A stretch of DNA of 64,000 bases from a virus. Shown in pieces: positions 36,788 through 45,238 of the stretch (positions are counted from its first letter, which is position 1; each line of letters opens with the position of its first letter). The position numbers and the translations under genes were made by a program. The notes under the pieces were generated by a model, which saw nothing but the letters and a program-made list of their open reading frames with translations, was not told the origin of the DNA and did not search any database. The stretch covers positions 36,591 through 100,590 of IMG/VR virus record IMGVR_UViG_3300044825_002669; one strand, written 5' to 3'.

Positions 36788-38011
36788 ATGAAAAAGTTTT
36801 CGCAATTTATATTAGAATTTCGAGGATCGAGAGCATCAGAAAAGGCATATCGTCTTGGTCTCTCTTCGGATGGTCATGGCAACTGGGTAGATAGGAGTGG
36901 AAAAGTTGTAGCCCAAACAGTTGGTGGTGATCTTGAAATGATTCGTAAAAAGAGTCCAACTCCAGAAAAAGCGGAGCCAGCTCCATCTGGACCAAAGACT
37001 CCACAGAGAGTAATTGAACCGCCACCTGCTCCAGCTGAAAGAAAAGGTATTGCAGCACCAAAACAAGAACCAGCTCCACCAGAAATAGAGCAAGATCTCC
37101 CACTTACTATAGTATTTGCTAAATTCAACCCACCATCAGTAAAGCACGAAAAATTAATCCGAAAGGCAAAAGAAATTGCAGCTGGTGGTGAACTTAGGAT
37201 ATATCCATCTAGAATGCAGGACAATGAAAAGAATCCACTTGATCCTGCTTCTAAGATTAAATATATGAGGAAGATGTTTCCAGACATCAAAGATAATATT
37301 GTCAATGATAAAGATATGAAAACTATTTTTGATGTGTTGATGTCAGCAAACGAAGATGGATATGATAAAGTAAATATTATTGCTGGATTAGATAGGGTAT
37401 CTGAATTTGAAAGACTTTCTGGTCAACATAATGGTAAACTTTACAATTTTGATGAAATAAATGTAATACCTTCTGGTCCAACTGATCCTGATGCAGAGAG
37501 TTCATCTTCAAATCTAAGAAAAGCTGCGATTGAAAATGATTTTAATAAATTTAAAGTTGGTATACCTAAAAAAATAAAAGATAAAGATGCTCAGGCTTTG
37601 TTCTTTGCTGTCCAAAGATCTATGTTGGGCAAAGGACAGGAAGCACAACAAGAACCACAAGATATAGCGGAAGTTTGGAAATATGCACCAGAACTTGATC
37701 TAAATGGTTTGAGAGAACAATATTATCAGGAAAATATTTTTAGAATTGGAGAAAGAGTTCAAAATTTAAATACTGGATTAATTGGACAGGTAATTCGTAG
37801 AGGTCCAAACTATTTGATATGTGTAACTGAAGATAATATAATGTTTAAGTCTTGGATTAAAGATGTGACCGAATGGACTGATGTTTCTGGGGTTCCTGCA
37901 GATCAAAGATTAGTTGGAACAGATCAACTCAGAAACTATACTATGAAAATGACAGGTACTACCACGATTAAAAACTTTATTCAAAAATATAAGAGAAGCG
38001 TAAAGAAATAA
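36788..38011 (+). CDS. nucleotidyltransferase-like protein with capsid-targeting peptide
   Basis: 407 residues. N-terminus MKKFSQFILEF fits a T4-type capsid-targeting peptide (ILE as gp21 site). A module AYRLGLSSDGHGNWVDRSG follows, then a Pro/Ala-rich linker (55-110). Residues about 112-290 are a cytidylyltransferase-like fold: LTIVFAKFNPPSVKHEKLIR (degenerate HxGH), NPLDPASKIKYMRKMFP, IIAGLDRVSEFERL and SSSSNLRKAAIENDF (ISSTxxR-like). The C-terminal part (RVQNLNTGLIGQVIRRGPNY) looks like an SH3-like barrel found in other cyanophage proteins. The His/Lys change in HxGH (PPSVKH keeps only the last His) leaves activity uncertain. Confidence 0.65.
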   Translation: MKKFSQFILEFRGSRASEKAYRLGLSSDGHGNWVDRSGKVVAQTVGGDLEMIRKKSPTPEKAEPAPSGPKTPQRVIEPPPAPAERKGIAAPKQEPAPPEIEQDLPLTIVFAKFNPPSVKHEKLIRKAKEIAAGGELRIYPSRMQDNEKNPLDPASKIKYMRKMFPDIKDNIVNDKDMKTIFDVLMSANEDGYDKVNIIAGLDRVSEFERLSGQHNGKLYNFDEINVIPSGPTDPDAESSSSNLRKAAIENDFNKFKVGIPKKIKDKDAQALFFAVQRSMLGKGQEAQQEPQDIAEVWKYAPELDLNGLREQYYQENIFRIGERVQNLNTGLIGQVIRRGPNYLICVTEDNIMFKSWIKDVTEWTDVSGVPADQRLVGTDQLRNYTMKMTGTTTIKNFIQKYKRSVKK

Positions 38012-38044
38012 TAAATAAATGTATAGGTTTAAAAATTTATACAA

Positions 38045-39373
38045 ATGTCTGATCGTATCGTAGAAAGTCTAAATGAAATGAAACAGATTTATTTGGAATC
38101 TGTTTCAGGCAATGTCATTTCAAATAGAGATGAATATCTAGAGTATGTTGAAGAAAAGTATAAGACATCAAAAAAAGAAGACGAAGATAAAAAAGAAAGT
38201 GAGAAAGAAGAAAAAGACGACGACGAAAAAGATGAAGACGAAGATAAGGAAGGTGAAGAAGACGAAAAACCAAAAAGATGGTGGGATGATGATGGCGATG
38301 GAGTTGGATATGAAAAAGACGAAGTAAAAAGTAGCTTCAAAAAGAAAACTAAAAAAGTTGATGAATCACTTTCAAACTGGAGAAGTGATCTATATGAAGC
38401 AATAGGAAATATTGATGATGAAATTGAAGGATCAAAGCAAAGACAAGTTAAAGAAAAAGCAAACATTCATAATAAAATAGACATTAATCCTAATGTTAAT
38501 ATTGGTGAGAGTGTAGAACTTTCAGAAGAATATATTGGAGAAGTTATTGATATTGCTGCTCAATATTTTTATGATAGGGGATTGAATGAGGAAGGTCTCG
38601 CCATGGTAATTGAAGACCTTGGCCACGAAAAATTCATTGAGTATGTATTCTATATTTCTGAAGATTTTATGTTGAGTGAGGCAAGAACTTTACTTGGTAA
38701 AAAGTCAAATCCAGCCACAGGAAAAGACAGAGGTATATCATTGAAAGCTGCTCCGGGAAAAACGACTCGAGCAGCGGCAGAAAAATATGGTACCACTAGA
38801 AGATTTTCATCATCTAGACCAACTGGGACAGTACGAAAAAAAATTGTAAAAGATCAAGGTGATAATTCTGCTAAAACTGCAGCTGAAACTCAACCAAAAG
38901 GTATAGATAAAGTTGTTAGTCAGGTTAAAAACTTTGCTACCTCACCTGACACTAAAGCTAGATTAACTAATATGATTGGTGCGGCTGTAAATAAAGCAAA
39001 ATCCGATATTGGTAGAACGGGAATGGCTGCAGTTCATGCTACTGATGCTGCCAAGAAAGCAAGACAAAGAGGTGCATCTGGAGCTGGTGCAGCAGGCGCA
39101 GCTGCTGGTACATTTATTCGTGGTTTGATGCGTGGTTCTACTGCTACCGGAGTCAGAGAAGAAATCGAAGCATTTCTTCTAGAAAAATCAGAAAGTCAAC
39201 AACAACAAAAATTGTTTGGTCTTGCACTTTCAGTAAAAAGAGGTGAAACCCCAAGATCTGAAGTAAGTCAGGAAGTTCTTGATATTGTCGATAAAATGTC
39301 TGAAGCTGAGATTCGCAAATTTGCGAAAACTTCACATGAAGGACTTCCCAAAAAAGTAGAAGAAAAGGACTGA
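38045..39373 (+). CDS. candidate packaged protein, acidic N-terminus and basic core
   Basis: 442 residues. Residues 1-130 are extremely acidic and lysine-rich (a long D/E/K run); 155-225 form a helical domain (VIDIAAQYFYDRGLNEEGLA) that ends in FMLSEARTLLGK, a good gp21 site (LSE/Ala). What follows (225-395) is basic and Ala/Gly/Ser/Thr-rich. The architecture matches the gene at 48166. Cleavage would remove the acidic half and leave a DNA-compatible basic part. Late box ATAAATA lies in the 38011-38020 gap. Function unknown. Confidence 0.6.
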   Translation: MSDRIVESLNEMKQIYLESVSGNVISNRDEYLEYVEEKYKTSKKEDEDKKESEKEEKDDDEKDEDEDKEGEEDEKPKRWWDDDGDGVGYEKDEVKSSFKKKTKKVDESLSNWRSDLYEAIGNIDDEIEGSKQRQVKEKANIHNKIDINPNVNIGESVELSEEYIGEVIDIAAQYFYDRGLNEEGLAMVIEDLGHEKFIEYVFYISEDFMLSEARTLLGKKSNPATGKDRGISLKAAPGKTTRAAAEKYGTTRRFSSSRPTGTVRKKIVKDQGDNSAKTAAETQPKGIDKVVSQVKNFATSPDTKARLTNMIGAAVNKAKSDIGRTGMAAVHATDAAKKARQRGASGAGAAGAAAGTFIRGLMRGSTATGVREEIEAFLLEKSESQQQQKLFGLALSVKRGETPRSEVSQEVLDIVDKMSEAEIRKFAKTSHEGLPKKVEEKD

Positions 39374-39374
39374 T

Positions 39375-39800
39375 ATGTCTATCACATTTAATCAATTTCT
39401 TGCTAGGATAGACGAGGCATACCCAACTTGGGGATCTAGCCCACGAAGAGATAGACCTACAGGACAATTGCCACAGAGATCATCTACTAGAGGTAGAACT
39501 GGACCACAATTAGATTGGAGAGCACCAGAAACAAAACCTAAGGAATCAACACCCCCAAAACCTTCTGGTGGAATAACTTTTGATAGTCGTTCAAGTAATC
39601 GACGAGTTGTGACAAAACCAACTCCAGAAAAAGTTGAATTGGGATTGAAAAAACTTGGTGGAAACACATCTAAACCTTATCTACCATTTAATCGACGGAT
39701 GCAAAAAGTATTTGTTCCAACTTCCAATTCTGGTATAGAATTGACTGGCGCAGCAAAAAAATCAATGATACAAAAATTAAGAGCACAGAAAAATAATTAA
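39375..39800 (+). CDS. basic internal head protein candidate
   Basis: 141 residues, one base after the previous stop. MSITFNQFLARIDEAYPTWG fits the F-x-x-F-L targeting pattern with IDE/Ala as possible gp21 site. The remainder is Arg/Pro/Ser/Lys-rich and likely disordered until a short conserved C-terminus (SGIELTGAAKKSMIQKLRAQ). No enzymatic motif. Confidence 0.55.
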   Translation: MSITFNQFLARIDEAYPTWGSSPRRDRPTGQLPQRSSTRGRTGPQLDWRAPETKPKESTPPKPSGGITFDSRSSNRRVVTKPTPEKVELGLKKLGGNTSKPYLPFNRRMQKVFVPTSNSGIELTGAAKKSMIQKLRAQKNN

Positions 39801-39828
39801 TTCTATACTACCAAAGCATCATCGATTC

Positions 39829-39835
39829 ATAAATA
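39829..39835 (+). promoter_or_regulatory. candidate late promoter box
   Basis: ATAAATA (preceded by TTC) 39 bases before ATG 39874. Confidence 0.45.
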
Positions 39836-39873
39836 TCTTTGGAGCATATCCAAAAATTATTAAGGAGGACATC

Positions 39874-40044
39874 ATGGGAGTATTAGTAGGAGTTGTAAAA
39901 CCACTTCTTTTCGCAGCATTAAATTCTTGCCACACAAAAAGACTTGTATGCGAACTTCTAGATCGTTATGTACAAACTACAGACAATGATGTAGATAATC
40001 TGATTGCAACCACAGTTAGAACTGCACTTCTAAAAAATTGCTGA
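39874..40044 (+). CDS. 56-residue protein with very strong ribosome site
   Basis: ATG 39874 preceded 5 bases upstream by a full AAGGAGG. The product MGVLVGVVKPLLFAALNSCH then TKRLVCELLDRYVQTTDNDVDN has a short hydrophobic N-terminus, two or three Cys and a helical tail ending in KNC. It stands alone between a late box and a strong terminator, so it is a separately expressed, probably abundant late microprotein. Function unknown. Confidence 0.7.
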   Translation: MGVLVGVVKPLLFAALNSCHTKRLVCELLDRYVQTTDNDVDNLIATTVRTALLKNC

Positions 40045-40061
40045 TATTTAATTTCAACTAA

Positions 40062-40096
40062 AAAGGGAGAGGATATTTTTGCCTCTCCCTTTTTTA
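40062..40096 (+). terminator. terminator after the 56-residue gene
   Basis: AAAGGGAGAGG and CCTCTCCCTTT form an 11-bp stem followed by TTTTT. Confidence 0.9.
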
Positions 40097-40113
40097 TTAA
40101 ACATCATAACGAC

Positions 40114-40120
40114 ATAAATA
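40114..40120 (+). promoter_or_regulatory. candidate late promoter box
   Basis: ATAAATA between the terminator and ATG 40156. Confidence 0.5.
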
Positions 40121-40155
40121 TTTTATAGATTAAATAGTTTTTAAAGGTAAAACGA

Positions 40156-40683
40156 ATGGCACTCTGGGGAAATAACGACAACATTTCATCCAATGGAAAA
40201 GTTTGGCTAAATTATGTCACAAGAATTGTAACTGCCACTGGAACTAACTTTGGTGCAGTTGGTGCTGCATCAACTGGAGATGTTATTAGATTTGGAGTTG
40301 TTGGTGGAACATATTTTGGTGATGCAGTAATTGTTGGTATTGCCAGTACAACTCAACTATCTATTGCATCTACTGCAAACTTAAGTGGTGCAGCTATTGC
40401 TAACACAGATTTTAGCGTATCACAACTTCCAAAGTACCTAACTCTTGATAGTCAGTATAGCCAGACTCATACAAATTACGAGCCATATGTGGCTGGTGTA
40501 TCTACTGCTGGAATTGCTGCAGCTCAAAATACTAAATATTCTCCAGCTCACGGTGGCTGGGTAGGAATCATGACTTATGTTGATTCCCAAGGACAATATA
40601 GAGTTAAGACAGAAACATTCGTAGCAATGTCTGGTATCCAAACAGGTAATACTCCTTTGTATGATGCAAATCCATTAGTGTGA
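40156..40683 (+). CDS. virion protein, MALWGN family
   Basis: 175 residues, Gly/Thr/Ala/Ser-rich and beta-structured: MALWGNNDNISSNGKVWLNY, then VTATGTNFGAVG, and a C-terminal AHGGWVGIMTYVDSQGQYRV. I recall this start from conserved cyanophage virion proteins of unknown position, possibly head-associated. Preceded by a late box and an AAAGG ribosome site. Confidence 0.7.
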   Translation: MALWGNNDNISSNGKVWLNYVTRIVTATGTNFGAVGAASTGDVIRFGVVGGTYFGDAVIVGIASTTQLSIASTANLSGAAIANTDFSVSQLPKYLTLDSQYSQTHTNYEPYVAGVSTAGIAAAQNTKYSPAHGGWVGIMTYVDSQGQYRVKTETFVAMSGIQTGNTPLYDANPLV

Positions 40684-40689
40684 TATTAA

Positions 40690-41070
40690 ATGATATTTAC
40701 TGAACTGAATGAGGAAAATTTTCTCCTATTTGCTATTAAAAATTATGAGAATCCTCAGGCAGTGACGAAAGAAGATTTCGAAAAAGATTTGAATCATTTT
40801 AAGTATATAAAAAGATTACTTAGAAGATACAAAAATACAGGTGTGTTAAAAACACACCTTTTAATTAACCATTTTATAATACTTTATAATATTTTTGGTG
40901 ATGCAACCACACCAATGCTATTTTTTAAAATTGATAAAGATCTTTGGTCTTACATGAAAACTTTTGTTGTTTTTCTGAACAGATTACCAGAATATCCAAA
41001 AGGATATATACATGATATTCCAATAGATATTTTTTGTATGTCACAACTGGAAAGAATTACAAATGAGTAA
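40690..41070 (+). CDS. conserved T4-like protein of unknown function
   Basis: 126 residues. FLLFAIKNYENPQAVTKEDF, then DLNHFKYIKRLLRRYKNTG and LLINHFIILYNIFGDATTPM form a conserved helical family seen in many large phages. Despite some length similarity to small replication loaders I see no basis to call it gp59. A 9-bp hairpin with a short T run lies inside the coding region. It overlaps the next gene by 8 bases. Confidence 0.65.
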   Translation: MIFTELNEENFLLFAIKNYENPQAVTKEDFEKDLNHFKYIKRLLRRYKNTGVLKTHLLINHFIILYNIFGDATTPMLFFKIDKDLWSYMKTFVVFLNRLPEYPKGYIHDIPIDIFCMSQLERITNE

Positions 41071-41296
41071 GTTAGATAAAATTATACAATTAATAAGAGA
41101 AAATATGGTTGCAAATGCAACAGGTAGTGGCGGCGGATTTGGGGGAAATTCTCCACAAGAAGGACCAACAGCTGGATTTGACCCAAAGGTTGAATTAGGA
41201 ATGTTCCGTAGAACTATAGGTGGATTAGTTGATAGAAGGTCAAAGACATACAGTAAAAAATATGAATCTTGGTTGAAGTCAATGGGATTACTTTAA
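41063..41296 (+). CDS. small conserved protein
   Basis: 77 residues: MSKLDKIIQLIRENMVANAT, a Gly-rich link, then GPTAGFDPKVELG and a basic end RRSKTYSKKYESWLKSMGLL. I recall the PTAGFDP motif from conserved cyanophage proteins. Coupled to the preceding gene. Function unknown. Confidence 0.65.
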   Translation: MSKLDKIIQLIRENMVANATGSGGGFGGNSPQEGPTAGFDPKVELGMFRRTIGGLVDRRSKTYSKKYESWLKSMGLL

Positions 41297-41357
41297 AATC
41301 TAAATAGTAATATTAAAGGTTATTTGTTGGCGAGTTAACAAAAAAACTATACTAACA

Positions 41358-41780
41358 ATGTCAGAAGAATCAATAAAATTAGCGGTATTAGAGCAAAAAC
41401 TTTTAGATTTTTCTAACATCGTACATAAGTTAGATGATGCCATTCAAAAGTTGAGTGAAGTAAATACGAATATAACCAGAATGCTTGCTGTTCATGATGA
41501 AAGAATTGAACAGTGCAATAAATCTGATAGTATTCTAATAAAAATGATAGATGAAATCAAGAAAGAAAATCTTGAAGATCACCAACAAGTAATAAAAAGA
41601 ATAGAATCCATAGAAGAAAAAGTATTGGAAATTAATAAAATAAAGTGGATGACTGCAGGATGTGGGACTCTTCTTGTTGTTCTTGCTGCGGCCTTATCTA
41701 GCTTAGCTTCTGGTTGGTGGACGCCAAGTGAAATGCAGCAACACCACAGAATGCAGATGGAATCCAAAATGTTGGATTGA
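41358..41780 (+). CDS. coiled-coil membrane protein
   Basis: 140 residues: a long coiled coil (about 5-95) followed by one hydrophobic segment (about 97-120, GCGTLLVVLAAALSSLAS) and a short Met/His-rich tail. The layout is like XhlA-type lysis accessory proteins or spanin partners, but no family signature proves this. CTAAATA late-like motif in the gap before it. Confidence 0.6.
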   Translation: MSEESIKLAVLEQKLLDFSNIVHKLDDAIQKLSEVNTNITRMLAVHDERIEQCNKSDSILIKMIDEIKKENLEDHQQVIKRIESIEEKVLEINKIKWMTAGCGTLLVVLAAALSSLASGWWTPSEMQQHHRMQMESKMLD

Positions 41781-41827
41781 CATACTGGGATTTACATGCT
41801 AGAATTGGGGACGCTGAAACCTAGATT

Positions 41828-42802
41828 ATGGATTTGATTGACGACAAATATATTAATCTAATATCAACAAGATTAGAAAAATTCACTAAAAAGAATTCAA
41901 ATCTCTATAATTGTAGATGTAAAATTTGTGGTGACTCTCAGAAAAATAAATCAAGAGCACGAGGATATTTTTATTCTGTAAAAAATAATACAAATTACAA
42001 GTGTCACAATTGTGGAGTGAATGTATCTTTAAACAATTATCTTAAACAAATAGATCCAATATTACACCAGCAATATTGTTTAGAGAAGTATTCAGCTGGA
42101 TTCACCGGTAAAAATTTTACAGCCGAAGCACCAAAGTTTGACTTCAAAAAACCAGTATTCAAAAAAACTTTAAATTTACCAAGAGCAAGTGAAGTTTCTG
42201 TTGCTAAGTCTTATTTAGAAAATCGTAAATTGAATCCAGATAATTTTTATTATGCGGAAAAGTTTAAAGAATGGACAAATACAGTACAAAAAACATTTGA
42301 TGAAAAAGGTTTAAAGTATGAAGAATCTAGGATTGTCATTCCACTTTATTATCAAAAAAAACTAATAGGATTTCAGGGCAGATCAATTGGTCCAAGTGAA
42401 ATTAAGTATATTACAATTATGTTGGAGGAAGATGCTCCAAAGATATATGGATATGATGAAATAAACTTGAACAAATCAGTTTACATTATAGAAGGTCCTT
42501 TTGACTCCACATTTATTCAAAATTCAGTTGCAATGTGTGGATCCGATTTAAATCTAAAAGATCTAAATATTTCTCACCCAGTATACGTCTATGATAATGA
42601 ACCTAGAAACCAAGAAATTCACAAAAGAATGGAATCTAGAATTGAATCTGGGGATTCAATTGTGATATGGCCAAGTTTAATTAAAGACAAAGACATAAAC
42701 GACATGGTTTTGTCTGGACTTAATGTCCAATCTGTGATAGAATCAAATACTTACTCTGGACTAGTAGCAAAACTTAAATTTAACGAATGGAAGAAAGTAT
42801 GA
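41828..42802 (+). CDS. 61: DNA primase gp61
   Basis: 324 residues (T4 342). Zinc finger CRCKICGDS with CHNCG (about 30-65) and a TOPRIM-like segment with IEGPFDSTFI and VYVYDNEPRN. It makes RNA primers with gp41. Its last bases overlap the nrdA start (ATGA). Confidence 0.92.
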   Translation: MDLIDDKYINLISTRLEKFTKKNSNLYNCRCKICGDSQKNKSRARGYFYSVKNNTNYKCHNCGVNVSLNNYLKQIDPILHQQYCLEKYSAGFTGKNFTAEAPKFDFKKPVFKKTLNLPRASEVSVAKSYLENRKLNPDNFYYAEKFKEWTNTVQKTFDEKGLKYEESRIVIPLYYQKKLIGFQGRSIGPSEIKYITIMLEEDAPKIYGYDEINLNKSVYIIEGPFDSTFIQNSVAMCGSDLNLKDLNISHPVYVYDNEPRNQEIHKRMESRIESGDSIVIWPSLIKDKDINDMVLSGLNVQSVIESNTYSGLVAKLKFNEWKKV

Positions 42803-44475
42803 CCGAAGGAATTAGGGTTCAAAAAAGAAATGGCAACATTGAACCATTATATCTTGATAAGATACATTTGATGGTAGAAGAGGCTTGTAAGAATCTATCT
42901 GGAGTCTCTGCTTCTCAAGTTGAAATGCAGTCTGGTATTCAATTTTATAGTGGAATCACTACAGCTGAGATTCAGGAAATTCTAATTAGAAGTGCAAGTG
43001 ATCTTATTGATTTGGAGCACCCAAACTATCAATATGTTGCTGCTAGATTGTTGATGTATGCTACTAGGAAGAGCATCTTTGGTGGCATGAAAGATCTACC
43101 ACACCTAGAAGATCATATCAATAATTGCGTGACTTCTAAAGTATATGATCATGAAGTATATGATCATTATTCAAAAGAAGAAATCGATAAGATCAATTCT
43201 ATGATTGATCACGATCGTGACTTTAACTTCACATATGCAGGACTCAGACAGGTTGTAGATAAGTATTTGGTTCAAGATCGTAGTACTGGGAAATTATATG
43301 AAACTCCCCAGTTCATGTATATCATGATTGCGCTAACAATGTTTTCTAGGTATCCAAAGGAAACACGCCTATCTTATATAAAAAAATATTACGATGCAAC
43401 ATCAAAGCACAAAATCAACATCCCAACCCCAATCATGGCAGGAGTGCGGACGCCACTTCGACAATTTGCTAGTTGTGTTCTTGTTGATGTTGATGACACC
43501 CTCGATTCTATCTTTAGCAGTGATATGGCTATTGGCAGATATGTCGCACAGAGGGCGGGAATCGGCATCAATGCAGGTAGAATCCGTGGCATCAACAGTA
43601 AAATCAGAGGTGGAGAAGTTCAACACACTGGTGTTGTACCGTTTCTCAAAAAGTTTGAAGCGACTGTCAGATGTTGCACGCAAAATGGCATACGAGGTGG
43701 ATCCGCGACGGTCCACTTCCCCATCTGGCACCAAGAGATAGAAGATATTATTGTTTTGAAGAATAATAAAGGAACTGAGGATAATCGTGTTCGTAAACTA
43801 GATTATTCTATTCAGTTTAGTAAGATTTTTTATGAGAGGTTCATCAAAAATGAAGAAATCACGCTTTTCTCTCCAAACGATGTACCTGGACTTTATGATA
43901 ACTTCGGATTACCTACATTTGATGACCTCTATGTATCTTATGAAAATAATCCATCTATTCCAAAGAAAAAAATCAAAGCACAAGAACTTATTCTGAATGT
44001 TCTCAAGGAAAGAGCAGAAACAGGACGAGTGTATATTATGAACATTGATCATTGTAATTCACATAGTTCTTATAAAGATCAAATTACAATGAGTAATCTT
44101 TGCGTTGCTGGAGACACAAAGATTAAAGTAAGAATTACTACTGCTAAAGAAGTTGATGGTAATAACACAACAACATACCGTCTTCCTCCTCTTGAAATTG
44201 AAATTCAACAACTTCAAGAATTTATCGAAGAAGGTCTTTCATTGGAATGCGTAGAAGTGCTTTCTAAAAATATTGACTGTGCAAATCGTAAAAATGATTA
44301 TCATCAAATTACCGCATTTGCTCAAACGTCACCTAAAGCAAAAGTAATGAAAATTACTGATGAAAACAGTGGTAACAGTATTGTAGTCACGCCTGAACAC
44401 AAAGTATTTACTGAAAATCGTGGATATGTGATGGCGAAAGATTTGAAAGAGACTGATGAGTTAGTAATTAATTAG
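42799..44475 (+). CDS. nrdA-N: NrdA N-terminal part fused to split intein N-half
   Basis: 558 residues from ATG 42799, which overlaps the gp61 stop (another in-frame ATG is at 42787). Residues 1-434 are the class I ribonucleotide reductase large chain: ATP-cone RVQKRNGNIEPLYLDKIH, the redox Cys in FASCVLVDVDDTLDSI (Cys226), and MNIDHCNSHSS up to SNL434. From Cys435 (base 44101) comes intein block A CVAGDTKI and, at the end, block B GNSIVVTPEHKVF with GYVMAKDLKETDELVI. TAG at 44473. It is not a degraded gene: it stops exactly where a split intein N-half should. See 45225 for the other half. Confidence 0.92.
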   Translation: MTEGIRVQKRNGNIEPLYLDKIHLMVEEACKNLSGVSASQVEMQSGIQFYSGITTAEIQEILIRSASDLIDLEHPNYQYVAARLLMYATRKSIFGGMKDLPHLEDHINNCVTSKVYDHEVYDHYSKEEIDKINSMIDHDRDFNFTYAGLRQVVDKYLVQDRSTGKLYETPQFMYIMIALTMFSRYPKETRLSYIKKYYDATSKHKINIPTPIMAGVRTPLRQFASCVLVDVDDTLDSIFSSDMAIGRYVAQRAGIGINAGRIRGINSKIRGGEVQHTGVVPFLKKFEATVRCCTQNGIRGGSATVHFPIWHQEIEDIIVLKNNKGTEDNRVRKLDYSIQFSKIFYERFIKNEEITLFSPNDVPGLYDNFGLPTFDDLYVSYENNPSIPKKKIKAQELILNVLKERAETGRVYIMNIDHCNSHSSYKDQITMSNLCVAGDTKIKVRITTAKEVDGNNTTTYRLPPLEIEIQQLQEFIEEGLSLECVEVLSKNIDCANRKNDYHQITAFAQTSPKAKVMKITDENSGNSIVVTPEHKVFTENRGYVMAKDLKETDELVIN

Positions 44476-44480
44476 TATGG

Positions 44481-44534
44481 TAGGAAGTGTAATTTTGTTA
44501 TTTTTGATAAATAGTCATGAGATTACACTTCCTA
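44481..44534 (+). promoter_or_regulatory. hairpin with late promoter in its loop, before the GIY-YIG gene
   Basis: TAGGAAGTGTAAT (44481-44493) and ATTACACTTCCTA (44522-44534) are a perfect 13-bp inverted repeat. The loop holds GATAAATA (44506-44513), a late box. The 3' arm ends 2 bases before the endonuclease ATG. Readthrough nrdA transcripts would fold and mask the start; late transcripts starting near 44519 would lack the 5' arm. Confidence 0.75.
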
Positions 44535-44536
44535 TA

Positions 44537-45238
44537 ATGAAAACATATATTGTCTATAAAATTACCAATAAGAAAAACGGCAAAAATTACATAGGAAAAA
44601 CTGAATACTCTTTGGAGCATCGTTGGAATCGTCATTTATCGTCAGCAAGAAATGGTTCAAAATTTAGATTTCATTCTGCGATTAGAAAATATGGTGAAGA
44701 TTGTTGGGACTTATCTGTGATTGAAACTTATCAAACTGAAGATGAAAACTTTATTAATGAAAAGGAAACTCACTTCATTAAACTCTTTGAGAGCGATACT
44801 AAAGGATATAATGCTACTTCTGGTGGAACTGGTGGTTGGATGCTCCCAAGATGCCCACAGAAAGTCCAGGAAGAGTGGAAAAATGGTATTTCTACAAGAA
44901 CTATAGGACACAATAATCCAAATTATTCTGGTTATTCAGATGAAGAATTAATTGAATTTGGTATGAAATTTATTAAAAAATATAACTTTATACCTGGACT
45001 AAAAAGATTAATTAAATTTTGTAATGACGAGTTGAATGTAAATTTTCCTAAAAGTTTTTCCAAAAATAGATTTGGAGGAAGTAGAAAAAATTACACTAAA
45101 TTATTAGAAGAAGAAAGTGGATTGGTATTTGATCCAAATTATAGAACAGTAGAAGAAAGAAAGCTTATTGCCCAAAAGGCATCTATAAACTCAACTATTA
45201 TGTGGAAACAAAGGAGAATTAAAAATGCTAAAGATTGA
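44537..45238 (+). CDS. GIY-YIG homing endonuclease inside the nrdA break
   Basis: 234 residues from ATG 44537; a longer frame from ATG 44477 would include the regulatory hairpin and is less likely. The nuclease domain is MKTYIVYKITNKKNGKNYIG with KT, then HRW (Tyr4, Tyr7, Tyr18-Gly20, Arg29). The C-terminal 110 residues (PKSFSKNRFGGSRKNYTKLL and a basic end) probably bind the target site. It lies between the two intein halves, in place of an endonuclease domain. Its last 14 bases overlap the intein C-half start, and its coding sequence contains that gene's AAGGAG ribosome site (45211-45216). Confidence 0.88.
   Translation: MKTYIVYKITNKKNGKNYIGKTEYSLEHRWNRHLSSARNGSKFRFHSAIRKYGEDCWDLSVIETYQTEDENFINEKETHFIKLFESDTKGYNATSGGTGGWMLPRCPQKVQEEWKNGISTRTIGHNNPNYSGYSDEELIEFGMKFIKKYNFIPGLKRLIKFCNDELNVNFPKSFSKNRFGGSRKNYTKLLEEESGLVFDPNYRTVEERKLIAQKASINSTIMWKQRRIKNAKD

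Noticed and set aside
38089-38466. Ser/Phe-rich minus-strand ORF of 125 codons
   Set aside because: It is the complement of the Glu/Asp/Lys run in the gene at 38045; composition is an artefact.
40690-41070. gp59 helicase loader
   Set aside because: Conserved blocks do not match what I know of gp59, and the length is about half.
44470-45230. nrdA interrupted by a nonsense mutation or assembly error (pseudogene)
   Set aside because: Both ends of the break carry complete intein splice blocks and the C-part has its own ribosome site, so the break is a split intein, not decay.
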